This document shows, piece after piece, positions 1 through 12,800 of a stretch of 64,000 nucleotides of DNA; within the stretch, counting starts at the first letter, position 1; every line of letters begins with the position of its first letter. Source of the stretch: Xestospongia bergquistia. Lineage: Eukaryota > Porifera > Demospongiae > Haplosclerida > Petrosiidae. The notes under the pieces are model-generated. The model searched no databases. It saw nothing but the letters and a program-made list of their open reading frames with translations, and had not been told where the DNA came from. Where the stretch lies: positions 15,644,446 to 15,708,445 of the forward strand of contig OZ014411.1 of assembly GCA_963965975.1 (NCBI GenBank). The letters are read 5' to 3'. The position numbers and the translations under genes are program-made.

Positions 1-1
1 A

Positions 2-340
2 TAAGAAAAGCCTATAAAAAATAAGAAATGGCGCAAGTGCCAAGGATGGGATAAGGAAAAAGGAATTGGAACTCACCAACTTGGTCGTTAATTGGAACCA
101 CATCAACTGAGTCTTTAATTGGAATTTTCAAAGAATTCGAAGGTGCGCGGAAGAAATTGGAAATAAGAATTGGAATGTCCGTCTGTAGCTTCCGTACAAT
201 TGTATCAGCATCAGAGAATATTGTTATGTTGTGTTCAAAAGGTACTACCAAACTATGTGAATGTATTAACAATACTTGTCAGGTATAACAACAAATACTT
301 AATATCAATACACAATGACAGTGAGTCTCATTATTTTAGA
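2..340. repeat. Direct repeat, copy 1, carrying a GPCR-family exon
   Basis: This block is repeated almost unchanged 552 bases downstream (554-885). Its distal part holds an exon-like segment ending at 282 (CAG before GTATAA) that encodes a C-E-C-I-N-N-T-C-Q module. The same module occurs in the intact-looking exon 14513-14617 of GPCR copy D. The proximal 170 bases match nothing recognised. The block is probably a duplicated exon plus intron from the GPCR extracellular region; its gene would continue to the left of the window. Confidence 0.75.
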
Positions 341-553
341 ATAATCTCGCGGTGCTCGCGCTTTACTTCATTGAGCTCAATGACGTAATGAGCTGTCTCT
401 TAGAATGGAGCGAAGCGACATGTTTCCAGTTAGGGTGGGGGATAGGATTTTAGTTGTTAAATGTTCCATCGAAGAATAGAAAATAGAATTGGAAAACTTC
501 AAAGTAGAATATGAAATTACGAAGTAGAAATGGATGGCCGCCTTCGGCTTCCG

Positions 554-885
554 TAAGAAAAGCCTATAAAAAATAAGAAATGGCGCACGTCCCAAGGATG
601 GGATAAGGAAAAAGGAATTGGAACTCACCAACTTGGTCGTTAATTGGAACCACATCAACTGAGTCTTTAATTGGAATTTTCAAAGAATTCGAAGGTGCGC
701 GGAAGTAAGAAATGGAATGTCCGTCTGTAGCTTCCGTACAATTGTATCAGCATCAGAAAATATTGTTTAGTTGTGTTCAAAAGGTGCTACCAAACTATGT
801 GAATGTATTAACAATACTTGTCAGGTATAACAACAAATACATAATATCACTACATAGAGACAGTCTCATTATTTTAGAATAATCT
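554..885. repeat. Direct repeat, copy 2, carrying a GPCR-family exon
   Basis: Second copy of the block at 2-340, with scattered substitutions and a few small indels. The exon-like segment ends at 824 before GTATAA. The 210 bases between the copies (341-553) contain several short AAGTAGAA / GAATTGGAA-type repeats and no gene. Confidence 0.75.
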
Positions 886-1760
886 GTTCATATTGTCATA
901 TGATTCAATCTTTTCTTTTTTTAATCAGTGCTAGTCTCCTTTTGTTGACAATATTGTCTATGTATACTAGACAGTGATAGAGACTATTACCTTGAAAATA
1001 TATTGACCTCATATACTAAAAATAACACAGATGACTATTACATTTAGGTAGTTCTAATATCAACATTGTAATTGATGTTACATTTGTCATGCTTATATTA
1101 GGATAAATGTCTATAATCCTGATCAATATCAGTTTGCCAGCATTTGCCATGTAAGATGAAATGAACCAATCTCTCACTATAATAGTTACTGTTTTCTACT
1201 TATAGTATTCTCTGATTGTTCCTTTATATTAGTGCTGTGATAGCTGGGGAATAGTATGGACTAGTACACTTTAGGTGCAACTGATAGACAACTTTGTCCT
1301 GAACAACCTGATATATTATATATATGAAAAATAGTCATTGATTGCTATTGTTTTCTTAACTAATGATATAATCTTTCAATGTTTGTTGTTGGCGGATTAA
1401 CAACATCTACTTGTACGTATTAAAGTGGATATATCAAGTGATCCTAATGTACTAGATTGTTTCCCTGTTGAATACCAGGATTACTTAAATTAGGTATTTA
1501 TTGAGGAAAGAATGAGCTATAGTTTGCTTTTTAATGATTAGGCTAATGATATATATTCTTCAGTCATTTCAAAGTTAACAGACACAGCTGGACGAACATT
1601 GCCAAACCAAGCTTCTCTTTTACCAGCTTCTTCTATAAATACCACTAACTGTATTGTTGCTGTGCACATGTTTAAAAATAATTAGGAAGATATAAAATAT
1701 CTACTTTTTATGTAGGAGGAAGTACAGGAAGTGTTTGCATAGCATTTGTTAACAGATAGT
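870..1760 (+). pseudogene. Adhesion-GPCR extracellular exons, copy A (decayed)
   Basis: Matches the extracellular exons of the GPCR at 14513-19348 in the same order: a Cys-rich exon from 929 (acceptor ATCAG), a thrombospondin-3-like exon near 1102, the first half of a hormone-receptor domain near 1214-1310, its second half near 1394-1495, and an exon start near 1716. The reading frame is destroyed: the first exon's second codon is TAG, where copy D has AAG, with more stops after it. The second HormR exon also ends in TAG. No GAIN or 7TM part follows; a Delta-like gene does. Expression as a receptor is not expected. Confidence 0.7.
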
Positions 1761-2955
1761 AAACAATCAATAGTGGGCACTCTTACTTTGAATTTAGATG
1801 ACATGTCTCTATAGTTGTTTATACACTATACCTCCCATCCACAACAAACAAACTGAGCACTAACTTAAATAAAAACTTGTTATATAATGTGGAAATACTA
1901 CCTACAGTAGTGTGGGATATCTGATTAAGATAACTCATATAATATGAACACATTGAAAATTAGATGTAAATTTCACTTATTTGGTATCATCTGTTAAAAT
2001 TAAAATATTCACTTTGTGACTTGACATCTCTTTTAGTACACTTCCAAAATAATTATATTAAATTTCTATCTTATGTTGTAGTGTTGAGTGTGTGAACTAT
2101 TTAATTCAGATCATGAACTTTATCATTTTACTACACATTATTAATAATTGTTTTATTAACCAATTTATCATCACTAAGTTACACATATTCCTAATAAATA
2201 CATTGGAATATACTTAATAATATTTATACTGTTAAGGTTAACTAGCTACTATAGAATTGTTGATAGTTCACATACTTCAACAAACGACTTTTCAAAAGGA
2301 CATGTGTGATATAAAGAACTGTCCTATTATAGCCCTCACATGTACATGCATACAAGACCAATATCCGTGAATTCTTGTGTCTACATAATAATATGTTAAA
2401 GAGAATTGTAATACAATTTTAATAAAACAATGCAATGCTAACTCCTTCTCATTGTCTCATCACGTATTGTATGTAACGTGAATGACATTGATTAGTTAAA
2501 TCATTTAAATCATTTTCTTTGACACATTGACTAATCTTATAATATTGTAAATGAATGAGAAGACTTTATTAATTAATACGCATTTCCTTTTCACTACTTT
2601 GAATTCTATTATGAGGGGGATTCCTTGTTTCACGTGAGATGAAAATTATAATTATTTAGTCACTGTCAGTAAAAATCTAAACATTCACTGTTCGTCACAA
2701 TACTGGATTAACTACCAAGAGAAGCAGGAAAGGTATGAAAGATGTCCATGATAGTTATGTGTAATTTGATAATTTAGTTATTAAGTTTATTTAGAGACTT
2801 TAATATATTAGTATTGACATACACTAGTTGTTTACTATAAGGCACATGATGAGATAGATTCATCAAATGCTACTTCACAACAAGTCAATATATCATTATG
2901 ATATAACAATGACTATTATAATAATAACAAGCTTGTTTTGACTAACTTTATTGCA

Positions 2956-2993
<38 letters not shown>

Positions 2994-3167
2994 TAGTGGT
3001 CTTTAGTTAACAACACATTATGTTACCATACAGTTTAAATATATTATATTACACATAATGAAGGAACTTGTTGATTTAACCAATATATTATTATATAGGT
3101 TACATGGATGTTGTTTATAATCATATAATACTATTGTTATATCACTATAATATTTAGGTCAGTCATT
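1761..3167. other. Intergenic region upstream of Delta-like copy A
   Basis: No coding exon is recognised. The sequence is homologous in patches to about 7980-9068 in unit B, so it was part of the duplicated unit. It contains an AT run followed by a (GA)n microsatellite at 2968-2993, which has only three GA units at the matching place in copy B (about 8947-8954). The 5' leader of Delta-like copy A probably lies near 3100-3167. Confidence 0.6.
2956..2993. repeat. (TA)n(GA)n microsatellite
   Basis: About 12 bases of TA alternation followed by 13 GA units. The paralogous position in unit B has only three GA units, so the tract expanded in A or shrank in B after duplication. Confidence 0.9.
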
Positions 3168-6007
3168 ATGGCTAGTACATCTATACTGATCTTCTTACTC
3201 CTATCATCAGTAATGATAAATTATAGTTACAATTAATACATTAACACTTGGTATGGTGCATGCTTTCCAACCTTTGGAAAAGTGATTTGATATAGCCAAT
3301 TTACAATAAGTTTCCTATAAGTAATTTGCAAGCAATTTCTGTCATAAACAACGTATAGTATATTGATTTTTTTTACTAATGTGAATGGCTTTAGGTTGTA
3401 ATTCATTTACTATAGCGAAGTTGATGTAAAAGCAAAGTGATTGTAGATTCAACTTCCATTGGTAATCCACCAACATTCCACCAAATTATCATTTGTTTCT
3501 TTGCATTGTAGTATTAACAATACATTTACATTGTCCAAGATGTTATATTCATAGATGTTGATATATTATTATGTTGATAAAAAAATATTGCCATAATTTA
3601 CACAATATATGTACATCTGAATATATTTTCCATCAAAAATACATCAATAAACCAATAGTGGGTTTTGTGGCTGACATTACCGAATTGTGAAAGCATTGTA
3701 AAACAAAAACAATTAAAAAGAATTGGAAAAAGAACAGTACCAAATATCATTTCCCTGCAATTACTACATGTATTTCATACATTTATACAATAGTATTTCT
3801 GCCACAGTAAAATCCATTAAGTCCATTTTCTATACTACTGCATCGTGATTTTTAGCATTGTATTAATATTTGCAGTAACTTATCAACTATTCCCTTTGAA
3901 GTATGCTATTTTAATAAGGTATCCAAAACTACCCACTACTTCAAATATTTTTGATAAATATTTTGCCAAACAAAAATCCAAACACATAATCCAAAATAAC
4001 AGTTATCAGTGAGGTGTTGTGGTTTTATGCCTCACCCTTGGAATGCAAATCACAAAAATATCTTATTAAATCAATAATCTATATTTGTTAAGTCCAGTAC
4101 TATTTCTCATTGTAGGTAACATATGCTGATTGGATACTAAACATTCAACTTAACTCCTACAGTAATCCTAGGAGAGTATACAGTACTGATGCAGGAGGAT
4201 CAAATCGATATTGTTGTTGTACATGTCCTTCTACCTGTTGTAGTTCAAATATTAATAGTCATACTTGTAACAATGGTGGATGTAATACTTGAATTCTGAT
4301 ATGTGCTAATCAAGGGAGTACTGCACAGTCTTGTGTATATTCTAATATTATTAACAGTGATACTGTTAATTTTGGTCTGGGAAATGTTGCATATAATCTG
4401 ACTAATCCAGTTGAAGTTACTATATGAGGACAATTACTTAATGTGAGTTTATAAAGGTTAGATGAGAAATTCAGTTCATTTAATGATAATTAATATCTAT
4501 AATTAAAACGCTAATGTTGACTTAAGTTCAAGATATATTATCAACATTGTATATATATTGTTTATATTACTACAGACTAATGTAAAAGTCAACATTGAAG
4601 TCCTTGATGACAATTGAGTAAGTTCAACTGTTAATCCAACTCACATTCTTAATTCTCAAGCTAACTTGCAGTCACCTCAAGTATCTAGTACTTTTAGTTC
4701 TGACACAACAGTTAATGAAGGTGGTAGCAATGTTATATCATTATCATGTGCTACTAGAATAGAGTGTTCTACAAAGTACTATCAGTTAGACTGTTCTGTT
4801 TACTGTATACCAACTAATGATAATAGTTGTGATACTAATGGTAACAAGATCTGTTTACCAGGCTATACTAATACAAGTGACAACTGTCTTAATGGTATGT
4901 TGTCTGTTGCTTGATTGACATTATACTGTAACTGACTAAAGTTGTACTTACTAGATTGCTATTTTAAATTCATTTTTTTGCATAAAACAATCATATTTTG
5001 GCTCTTTTTATCATTGCATGGACACAGTTATAATAGTCTACTTTTATCTCCATGTCTCGGTCCTAAATCTGAATTACATATTTACAGATAAAGTACTTTG
5101 TTTCATTGATATATTGGCTGATTTATATTTTATGAATAGTAAATTAGTAGCACTATACATGGCCTATTTATTCTGCTATACTGAATATTTTGGTTAGTCC
5201 TAAGATGATTCCCTCTTAAAGCCATACTAAATGTTATTACTATAATTAGTAAATGTGGTATTTTATAATATGATACTTTTTTCACAGAAATTACTAATAC
5301 AAGTAACAACTGTCTTGATGGTATGTTGTAACTGGTTAAATAAATCAGACAAATTTAAATAATAATTTTCACTATTTATAGTAATACATATGCATTTTCT
5401 ATTTAAATAATTATTTGAGAATTTGTACTAAACATCCATTGATCAATATCAACATTAAAGTAATTTTTAATAACTAGTTTGCATACACTCAACTATTTTC
5501 TGGTTACATAGTCTCTATGATTTTTTAATATTATCTTCATTAACTAGATTAATGATAAATAATATTACATATGTAATCTTCTCAAAATAAACCACATATT
5601 AATTATTTATTGTTTTCTAGCTTCAAAAACACCAAAAACAATAAACATAGCCAAGCAAGTTATTGGTGGTACAATTGTTTTTATTTTGTTAATAATTATT
5701 GTGATATTAATTTGCTGTTGTTATTACAAAAAATCGCGAAAGACAAAGTTACAACACTCAACAAGTTATATATGACACACCTACAGTTAATACTCTCCAG
5801 TCAAATGGAAGCAAAGAACCTAACACATCAGCTGCATTGAGTTCCTTTCCACCTCTCCCCACTCGTAATCCTGTTGTGCAAACATCTAGACAGCAAACAT
5901 TTAATGAGGACAACCCTTTTAATGTAAAAGATAATCCAGCTTATCAATTAGCAGGTGGAGGGTGCCAGCCTAATTATAATAATGTGGGAGGCACATCCTT
6001 CAAGTAA
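3168..6007 (+). pseudogene. Delta-like (MNNL-DSL) gene copy A, inactivated
   Basis: Paralogue of the intact gene at 9840-13146 with the same five exons: signal peptide 3168-3215, MNNL 4116-4442, DSL 4576-4894, a 33-base exon 5288-5320, and transmembrane/tail 5621-6007. All six DSL cysteines are present, from I-E-C-S-T to N-C-L. Lesions relative to copy B: TGA at 4290-4292, 4425-4427 and 4615-4617 where B has AGA, CGA and GGA; the donor after the signal-peptide exon is ATAAAT instead of GTAAGT; an 11-base deletion in the membrane exon shifts the tail out of frame; a 12-base in-frame deletion shortens the DSL loop. It was probably a Notch-ligand-like membrane protein. The combination of nonsense codons, donor loss and frameshift argues for a pseudogene rather than stop-codon recoding. 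Confidence 0.8.
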
Positions 6008-6660
6008 CACTGAACTTTATAAAATTGAAGCATGCACTCTTTATCAGTGTTGCCTTTTGTTACTTCATTTAATGACTATAGATATTTTTTTAATATTTTG
6101 GAATTCTCATTGCATTTGCTCTCTTTGTATTTGATAGTTTGATCATAAATTTGTTATATGTTCACTTCAGTCTCAAAGTGATACCAAAAGACTGTCTACT
6201 TTCTTACTTAGAAGAATTTTGTTTATAATAGTGTTCATATCAGTCTGGCAGGAAGTCATACTGATTAGGTTTTAGGGATATGATGATCAGTATAATACAC
6301 AATGAAGTATGGAGTACATCATTCTTATTTCTCTATTTTAATCAATACCAGTCTTCTTTTAGTGATGTACATGAGACTGTGATGGAGACTGTTATCCATA
6401 CACTATATTGAGCTCCTATGCCAAAAATAGTATAGAAATCTATTGCATTAAATTTTGATAATATATCAGCTCTTAACATGCAATACAGTAATACAGTAAT
6501 GGGACTCTTATCCTGAAAATATATTGAGCTCTTGTAGTAACTACAGCTCAACAATTTATTGCATTAAGGTCTGATACTATATCAACACTTAACAAACTAC
6601 ATGTTCATATAGATGATTATAAATTTTTAATTTTATGCTTACAGTAATGCTTATTTTGTG
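6008..6660. other. Intergenic spacer between units A and B
   Basis: No gene. It holds the 3' flank of Delta-like copy A and is nearly repeated at 13147-13778, an offset of about 7.1 kb in its distal part. This marks the junction of the tandem duplication. Open stretches here on the minus strand (6342-6554 and its twin at 13458-13673) lack exon signals and resemble no known family. Confidence 0.7.
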
Positions 6661-7740
6661 GTTTAGAATAATCTGTTCAATTGTCACAATTCAATCTTTT
6701 TTTAAAATCAGTACCAGTCTCTTTTGTTGGCAATGTTGTCTTATGTGCACTAGACAGTGAAAGAGACTATTATCCTAAAAATGTATTGAGTTCTTATACT
6801 AACAATAGTACAGATAGCTATTACATTAAGGCCTGATATCAATATTGTAATTGATGTTACATTTGTCATGTATATATTAGGATAATTGTCTATAATCCTC
6901 ATCAAACCAAATGGTCTGCCAAGGTTTGCTATATAAGATGAAACGAACTCTAACTAGTTACTGTTTTCTACTTATAGTATACTCTGATTGTTCCTTTAAT
7001 GCTCATGATAGCTTTGGAATAATATGGGTGTAAAAGATTCCCTGACTGGTAAAGTTAACTTTAAGAGAGAATTGGAGGAACTCTGTCCTTACCAACAAAA
7101 TCATCTTTCTTTTATACATGTGGCATAGAGGGTTCTAGCAGATAACAATGTTTGTATATACAGAGATTACTACAATAAATAAACTCATAACAATATATAT
7201 GTTTACTGAAAATAAATAAACAAATTTCTAGTTCATCACAATGGGGTAATGCACCTCTAGATGTAACTGATAGACAACCTTGTCCTGGTCAAGCTCATAT
7301 GTTAGGTATTTGAAAAATCGTCAGTGAATGCTATTGTTTTCTTAACTAATGATATAATGTTTTAATGTTTGTTGTTGCAGGATCAGCAACACATACTTGT
7401 ATTAACATATGGAGTGATCCTAATGTACTAGATTGTTTGCCTGTTGGATGTCAGAATTACTTAAATTAGGTATTTATTGAGGAAATAAAAGAGCTATAGT
7501 TTGCTTTTTAATTAGTAAGCTAATGATATCATTTCTTCTAGTGAAATATAATTAACTCATATTTCTCTAGTCATTTCAAATTTAGCAGACACCACCGGAT
7601 GAACACTGCCAAACTAAGTTTCTCTTTAAATGCCACTAAGTGTATTGTTAGTGTGTTTAAAATAATTAGGAACATATTAGGCTATTTTTTATGTAGGAGG
7701 AAGTACAGGAAGTGTGGCACTATCATGTACTAAGAAATTG
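6660..7740 (+). pseudogene. Adhesion-GPCR extracellular exons, copy B (decayed)
   Basis: Same exon order as copy A and GPCR D: Cys-rich exon from 6712, thrombospondin-3-like exon near 6871, HormR first half near 6982 (interrupted at 7029-7240 by a solo LTR), HormR second half near 7380-7470, and a further exon near 7698. A one-base loss early in the first exon breaks its frame, and the second HormR exon ends in TAG. Followed by Delta-like copy B, not by GPCR membrane exons. Confidence 0.7.
7029..7240. mobile_element. Solo LTR with 5-bp target-site duplication
   Basis: A 212-base insertion inside the first HormR exon of copy B, absent from the matching place in copies A, C and D. It begins TGTAAAAG and ends CATCACA, so it has TG...CA ends, and it is flanked by ATGGG at 7024-7028 and 7241-7245. 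No internal coding sequence. The structure fits an LTR left by recombination between the two LTRs of a retrotransposon. It resembles neither of the full-length elements in this window by eye. Confidence 0.75.
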
Positions 7741-9100
7741 ACATTGATCTGACAGCTCTGATAGGTTTATAGATATATGTAGTATATAAGTATATATAAT
7801 GCATCTACATTTAAAATACAATTATCATAGAATGGTATCTTAATATAAAGCATATTTACTGAGAAGGCTAGTTTCAACAAAGTTGTTATAAGACTAGTTG
7901 TTTGTTTTATTTAGATATTTAAAGATATAACTGGGTGAATACTGACTACACAAATAATTAATTGCATGATATAGCTATCAGTGTAAAATTAAGTTATACA
8001 ATTTTAAACAGATAGTAAACAATTAATAGCAGGCACTCTTACTTGAGTTTTGACAAGATGTCTCAACAGTTGTTTATACACTATACTTCCCATACACAAC
8101 AAACCAACCAATCAATAACATAAATAAAAAATGTTATTTTAAGTCTCAAACTACCCACATTAGTGTGGGATATGAACACATTGAAAATTACACATAAATT
8201 TTGCTTATTTATTATCATCTGTTAAAATTAAAATATTCACTTTGGACATAACATCTTCCTAATAAATACATTGGAAAATAATAATATACTGTTATTGTTA
8301 ACTAGCTACTACAGAATTGTTGATAGTTCACATACTTCAACAAATGACTTTTCAAAAAGACATATATATGTGATACAAAGGACTGTCCTATTATAGCCCT
8401 CACATGTACATGCACACAAGACCAATATTCGTGAATTTCTTATGTTTATATAATAATATGTTAAAGAGGATTTAATATAAATAACTCTAACACTAATTAA
8501 GTATACAACTGTTAGATATAATTTTGATAAAACAGCTAGTTAAAACATTTAAATCATTTTTCATTGACATGTTGACTAATCTTAAATGAATGATCATGAG
8601 TAGACTTTATTAATTAATATACATTTCCTTTTCGCTACTTTGAATTCTATTATGAGGGGGAGTTTGTTCTTTCCTTGTTTCACGTGAGATACAAATTTAT
8701 AATTATTTAGTTACTGACATTCGTAATCTAAACATTCGCTGTTCATCACAATACTGGATTAACTACTAAGAGAAGCTGGAAAGGTATGGAAATTATATAT
8801 ATTAGTTGTTTGCTATGAGGCGCATGATGAGATAGATTCATCAAATGTTAAATTTGTCTTCACAACAAGTCAATATATCAATATGATTTAACAAATAACA
8901 AGTTTGTTTTGACTAACTTTATTGCATTGCAGTGTATATATATATAGAGAGAGTAGTGGTCTTTAGTTAACAACACATTATGTTACCATACAGTTTAAAT
9001 ATATTATATTACACATAATGAAGGAACTTGATTAGTGGATTTAACCACTAAATTGTTATATAGGTTGCATGTAATAAACTATAGTATTATGTAAAGAGTA
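7741..9100. other. Intergenic region upstream of Delta-like copy B
   Basis: No gene recognised. Much of 7980-9068 aligns with 1740-3110 in unit A, including a perfect CACGTG near 8693 matching 2632. No function is claimed for it. Confidence 0.55.
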
Positions 9101-9437
9101 TACCGTAGGTCGGGAAACTTTCGCGTCACAAAAGTTTCATGTAAAAAATTTACGTGTTAAAAAAATTTCGAACACAACACAAAAATCTATTAACCCTGAA
9201 ATCTTGCTACATGACTTCTTCATTTGGCCGAGCAATTGTCTGCAGCTGTATGGAAGATGATAGAGAATCTTTTGGGTCTGGAAGTCCATCTGTTGTTTTT
9301 AGATATCTCAAAGGAACCATATTCACTTTAAACGCTGTAACACCACGACGTAAACGTGCATTATATACCGTAAATATTTCAATGTGTATAATGTTCGTGT
9401 AATTTTTTTAACAACGAAACTTTCCCGATCTACGGTA
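9101..9437. mobile_element. MITE with inverted ends and TA target
   Basis: The left end TACCGTAGGTCGGGAAACTT (9101-9120) is mirrored by the right end at 9418-9437 with two mismatches. TA dinucleotides flank or form the ends, as in Tc1/mariner-type non-autonomous elements. There is no transposase. The internal open stretch (9154-9402) has no known domain. It lies within a segment (about 9069-9780) present in unit B and missing from unit A, so it arrived after the duplication or was lost from A. Confidence 0.75.
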
Positions 9438-9839
9438 TATCAATATAATTATAGTAAAAGGAGCTCACTTCCTGCTCGTGCTAACCACATGCATACACGT
9501 GCTCAATGTCGTACCACCTGTATTCATCATACCATCTATGAATATTATTATTTGTCTTTGCTATAAATAAAGCTTTCACCTGGCCAGTTAGGTCTGTCCA
9601 GGCTATTAGTAGTTCAGTCAATCAACCACTGCACTACAGAGTGATTATAGGATAACATTGTGAGCCCACAATTACATAGTTGCGTTTTTACTTGAAACCA
9701 TAGACTTACCAATGCTTTCACTTTATAAATATTTGGCTTATTACACTGACAATAACTATAAAGTTGATTGCATGCATGATTACATAGATGTTGTTTATAA
9801 TACTGTTGTTATATCACTATAACATTTAGGTCAATCTTT
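9438..9839. other. Unit-B-specific sequence and leader of Delta-like copy B
   Basis: 9438-9780 has no counterpart in unit A and no recognised gene. From 9781 homology to unit A resumes (compare 3105-3167). An acceptor-like ATTTAG lies a few bases before the start codon at 9840, so an upstream non-coding exon is likely. Confidence 0.5.
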
Positions 9840-12800
9840 ATGGCTAGTACATCTATACTGATACTCCTATCATCAGTAATGGTAAGTTATAGTTACAATT
9901 AAAACATTAACATTGGGTATGGTGCATGCTTTCCAACCTTTGGAAATATGATTTGATATAGCCAATTCACAATAAGTTTCCCATAAGTAATTTGCAAACA
10001 ATTTTCTGTCACAAACAACATATAGTATATTGATGTTTTTTTTACTAATGTGAATGTATTGGGTTTCTGTTGTAATTCATTTACTATAGCAAAGTTGATG
10101 TAAAAGCAAAGTGATTGTAGATTCAACTTCCATTGTTAATCCACCAACATTCCACCAAATTATCATTTGTTTCTTTGTATTGCATTGTAGTATTAACAAT
10201 ACATTTACATTGTCCAAGATGTTATATTCATAGATGTGTTCACCTGAATGTATATATAAACTCAAGAGATAAGACCTACAATATATGATTATATTAAATA
10301 TTTATAGGTCTAGCAAGTATTATATATTTGGTTACAACTTCTTTACTATTGTATGTATATTAAATAATTTCTGATTGTCATTTCACATCATTGTTGATAT
10401 GTATGTCAGTAGCATATTCGTGATGGAAACATTACATCAAAAGTTACATTATTGTTACTATTGTATGTCAATAATGTATTTGTGATGGACAATTTACACC
10501 TTCTCTACAACTCTGTAACAATGCTTGTTTACTTGATGGGAAATATACATCATTACAATTGTTTATCAAAGATTGAGTTTTTAATGGTAAACATACAATC
10601 TCATTTTCATTTAATTACCTATTGTTTTATAATGTTGATAAATACAGTCATATTGCCATAATTTACACAACATATGTACATCTGAATGTATTTTCCATCC
10701 AAAAATACATCAATAACCAATAGTGTGTTTTGTGGATTACATTACACAATTGTGAAAGCATTGAAAAACAAAACAATTGAAAAGAATTGGAAAAAGAACA
10801 GTTGCAAATATCATTTTCTTGTGATTAATATTTCATACATTTAAAAAATAGTATTTCTGCTACAGTATAATCCATTAATCGTATTTTCTATACTACCTCA
10901 TCATGATTTTTAGCATTATATTAATATTTACAGTAACTTATCAACTATTCCCTTTGATGTATGCTATTTTAATAAGGTATCCCAAACTACCTACTTACAT
11001 AGCCCACTACTTTAAATATTTTTGATAAATATTTTCCCAAACAAAAATCCAAACACATAATCTAAAATAATAGTTATTAGTGACTTATGAGGATTTACAT
11101 TCCTTATACCTCGCCCTTGGAATGCGAATCACAAAAATATCTTATTAAATCAATAATCTATATTTGTTAATTCAGTACTACTTCTCACTGTAGCTAACAT
11201 ATGCTGATTGGATACTTTATGTTCAACTCAAATCTTACAGTAATCCTAACAGAGTATATGGTACTAATGCAGGAGGATTAAATCGATATTGTTGTTGTAC
11301 ATGTCCTTCCACCTGTTGTAGTTCAAATGTTAATAGTCTTACTTGTAGCAATGGTGGATGTAATACTAGAATTCTGATATGTGCTAATCAAGGGAGTACT
11401 GCACAGTCCTGTGTGTATTCTAATGTTATTAACAGTGATACTGTTATTTTTGGACAAGGAAATGTTGCAGGTGGTCTGACTAATCCAGTTGAAGTTACTG
11501 TACGAGGTCCTATACTTAATGTGAGTTCATATAGAGTTAATATTACACTATAAGACGTCTAAATAGATATTATATCTAATTTAGTTTTTATTAGCTGTGA
11601 TTAACGTATCTATGAATTAATTTTTATTTATTGTACAAACAATGTATGCTAATATCCTTAAAATAAACATTTACTATTATATTACCTTAAAAATTGATAC
11701 AGACTAATATACAAGTCAACATTGAAGTCATTGATGACAATGGACTACTCCCAGATGTTAATCAAAATCGCATTCTTATCTCTCAAGCTAACTTGCAGTC
11801 ACCTCGAGTATCTGATACTTTTAGTTCTGACACAACAGTCAATAAAGGTGGTAGCAATGTTATATCATTATCATATGCTACTAGAATAGAGTGTGCTACA
11901 AACTACTATCAGTCAGACTGTTCTGTATACTGTATACCAACTAATGATACTACTGGACATTATACTTGTGATACTAACGGTAACAAGATCAGTTTACCAG
12001 GATATACTAATACAAGTAACAACTGTCTTAATGGTATGTTGTCTGTTGTTTGATTGACATTATATTGTAGCTGACTAAAGTTGTACATACTAGATTGCTA
12101 TTTTAAATTCATTTTTTATCATTGCATGGACACAGTTATAATAGTCAACTTTTATCTCCATGTCTCAGTCCTAAATCTGAACTACATATTTACAGATAAA
12201 GTACTTTGTTTCATTGATATATTGTCTGATTTATATTTTTTGAATAATAAATTTGTAGCACTATACACGACCTCTTTGTTCTGCTATAATCAATATTTTG
12301 GTTAGTCCTAAGATGATTCCCTCTTAAAGCCATACTAAATGTTATTACTATAATTAGTAAATGTGGTATTTTATAATATGATACTTTTTTCACAGAAATT
12401 ACTAATACAAGTAACAATTCTCTTGATGGTATGTTGTAACTGGTTAAATAAATCAGACAAATTTAAATAATAATTTAATTTTCACTATTTATAGTAATAC
12501 ATATGCATTTTCTTTTTAAATAATTATTTGAGAATTTGTACTAAACATCCATTGATCAATATCAACATTAAAGTAATTTTTAATAACTAGTTTGCATACA
12601 CTCAACTATTTTCTGGTTACATAGTCTCCATGATTTTTTAATATTATCTTCATTAACTAGATTAATGATAAATAATATTACATATGTAATCTTCTCAAAA
12701 TAAACCACACATTAATTATTTATTGTTTTCTAGCTTCAAACACACCAAAAACAATAAACATAACTGAGCAAGTTGTTGGTGGTACAATTGGTTTTATTGT

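Noticed and set aside
4245..4433. Minus-strand open frame opposite the MNNL exon
   Set aside because: Shadow of the Delta-like exon; no own signals.
3168..6007. Selenocysteine or recoded UGA in Delta copy A
   Set aside because: The copy also has a lost splice donor and a frameshift; copy B has ordinary Arg and Gly codons at these sites, not Cys.
6342..6554. Conserved minus-strand frame (twin at 13458-13673)
   Set aside because: Similarity of the two is explained by segmental duplication; no domain or splice context supports coding.
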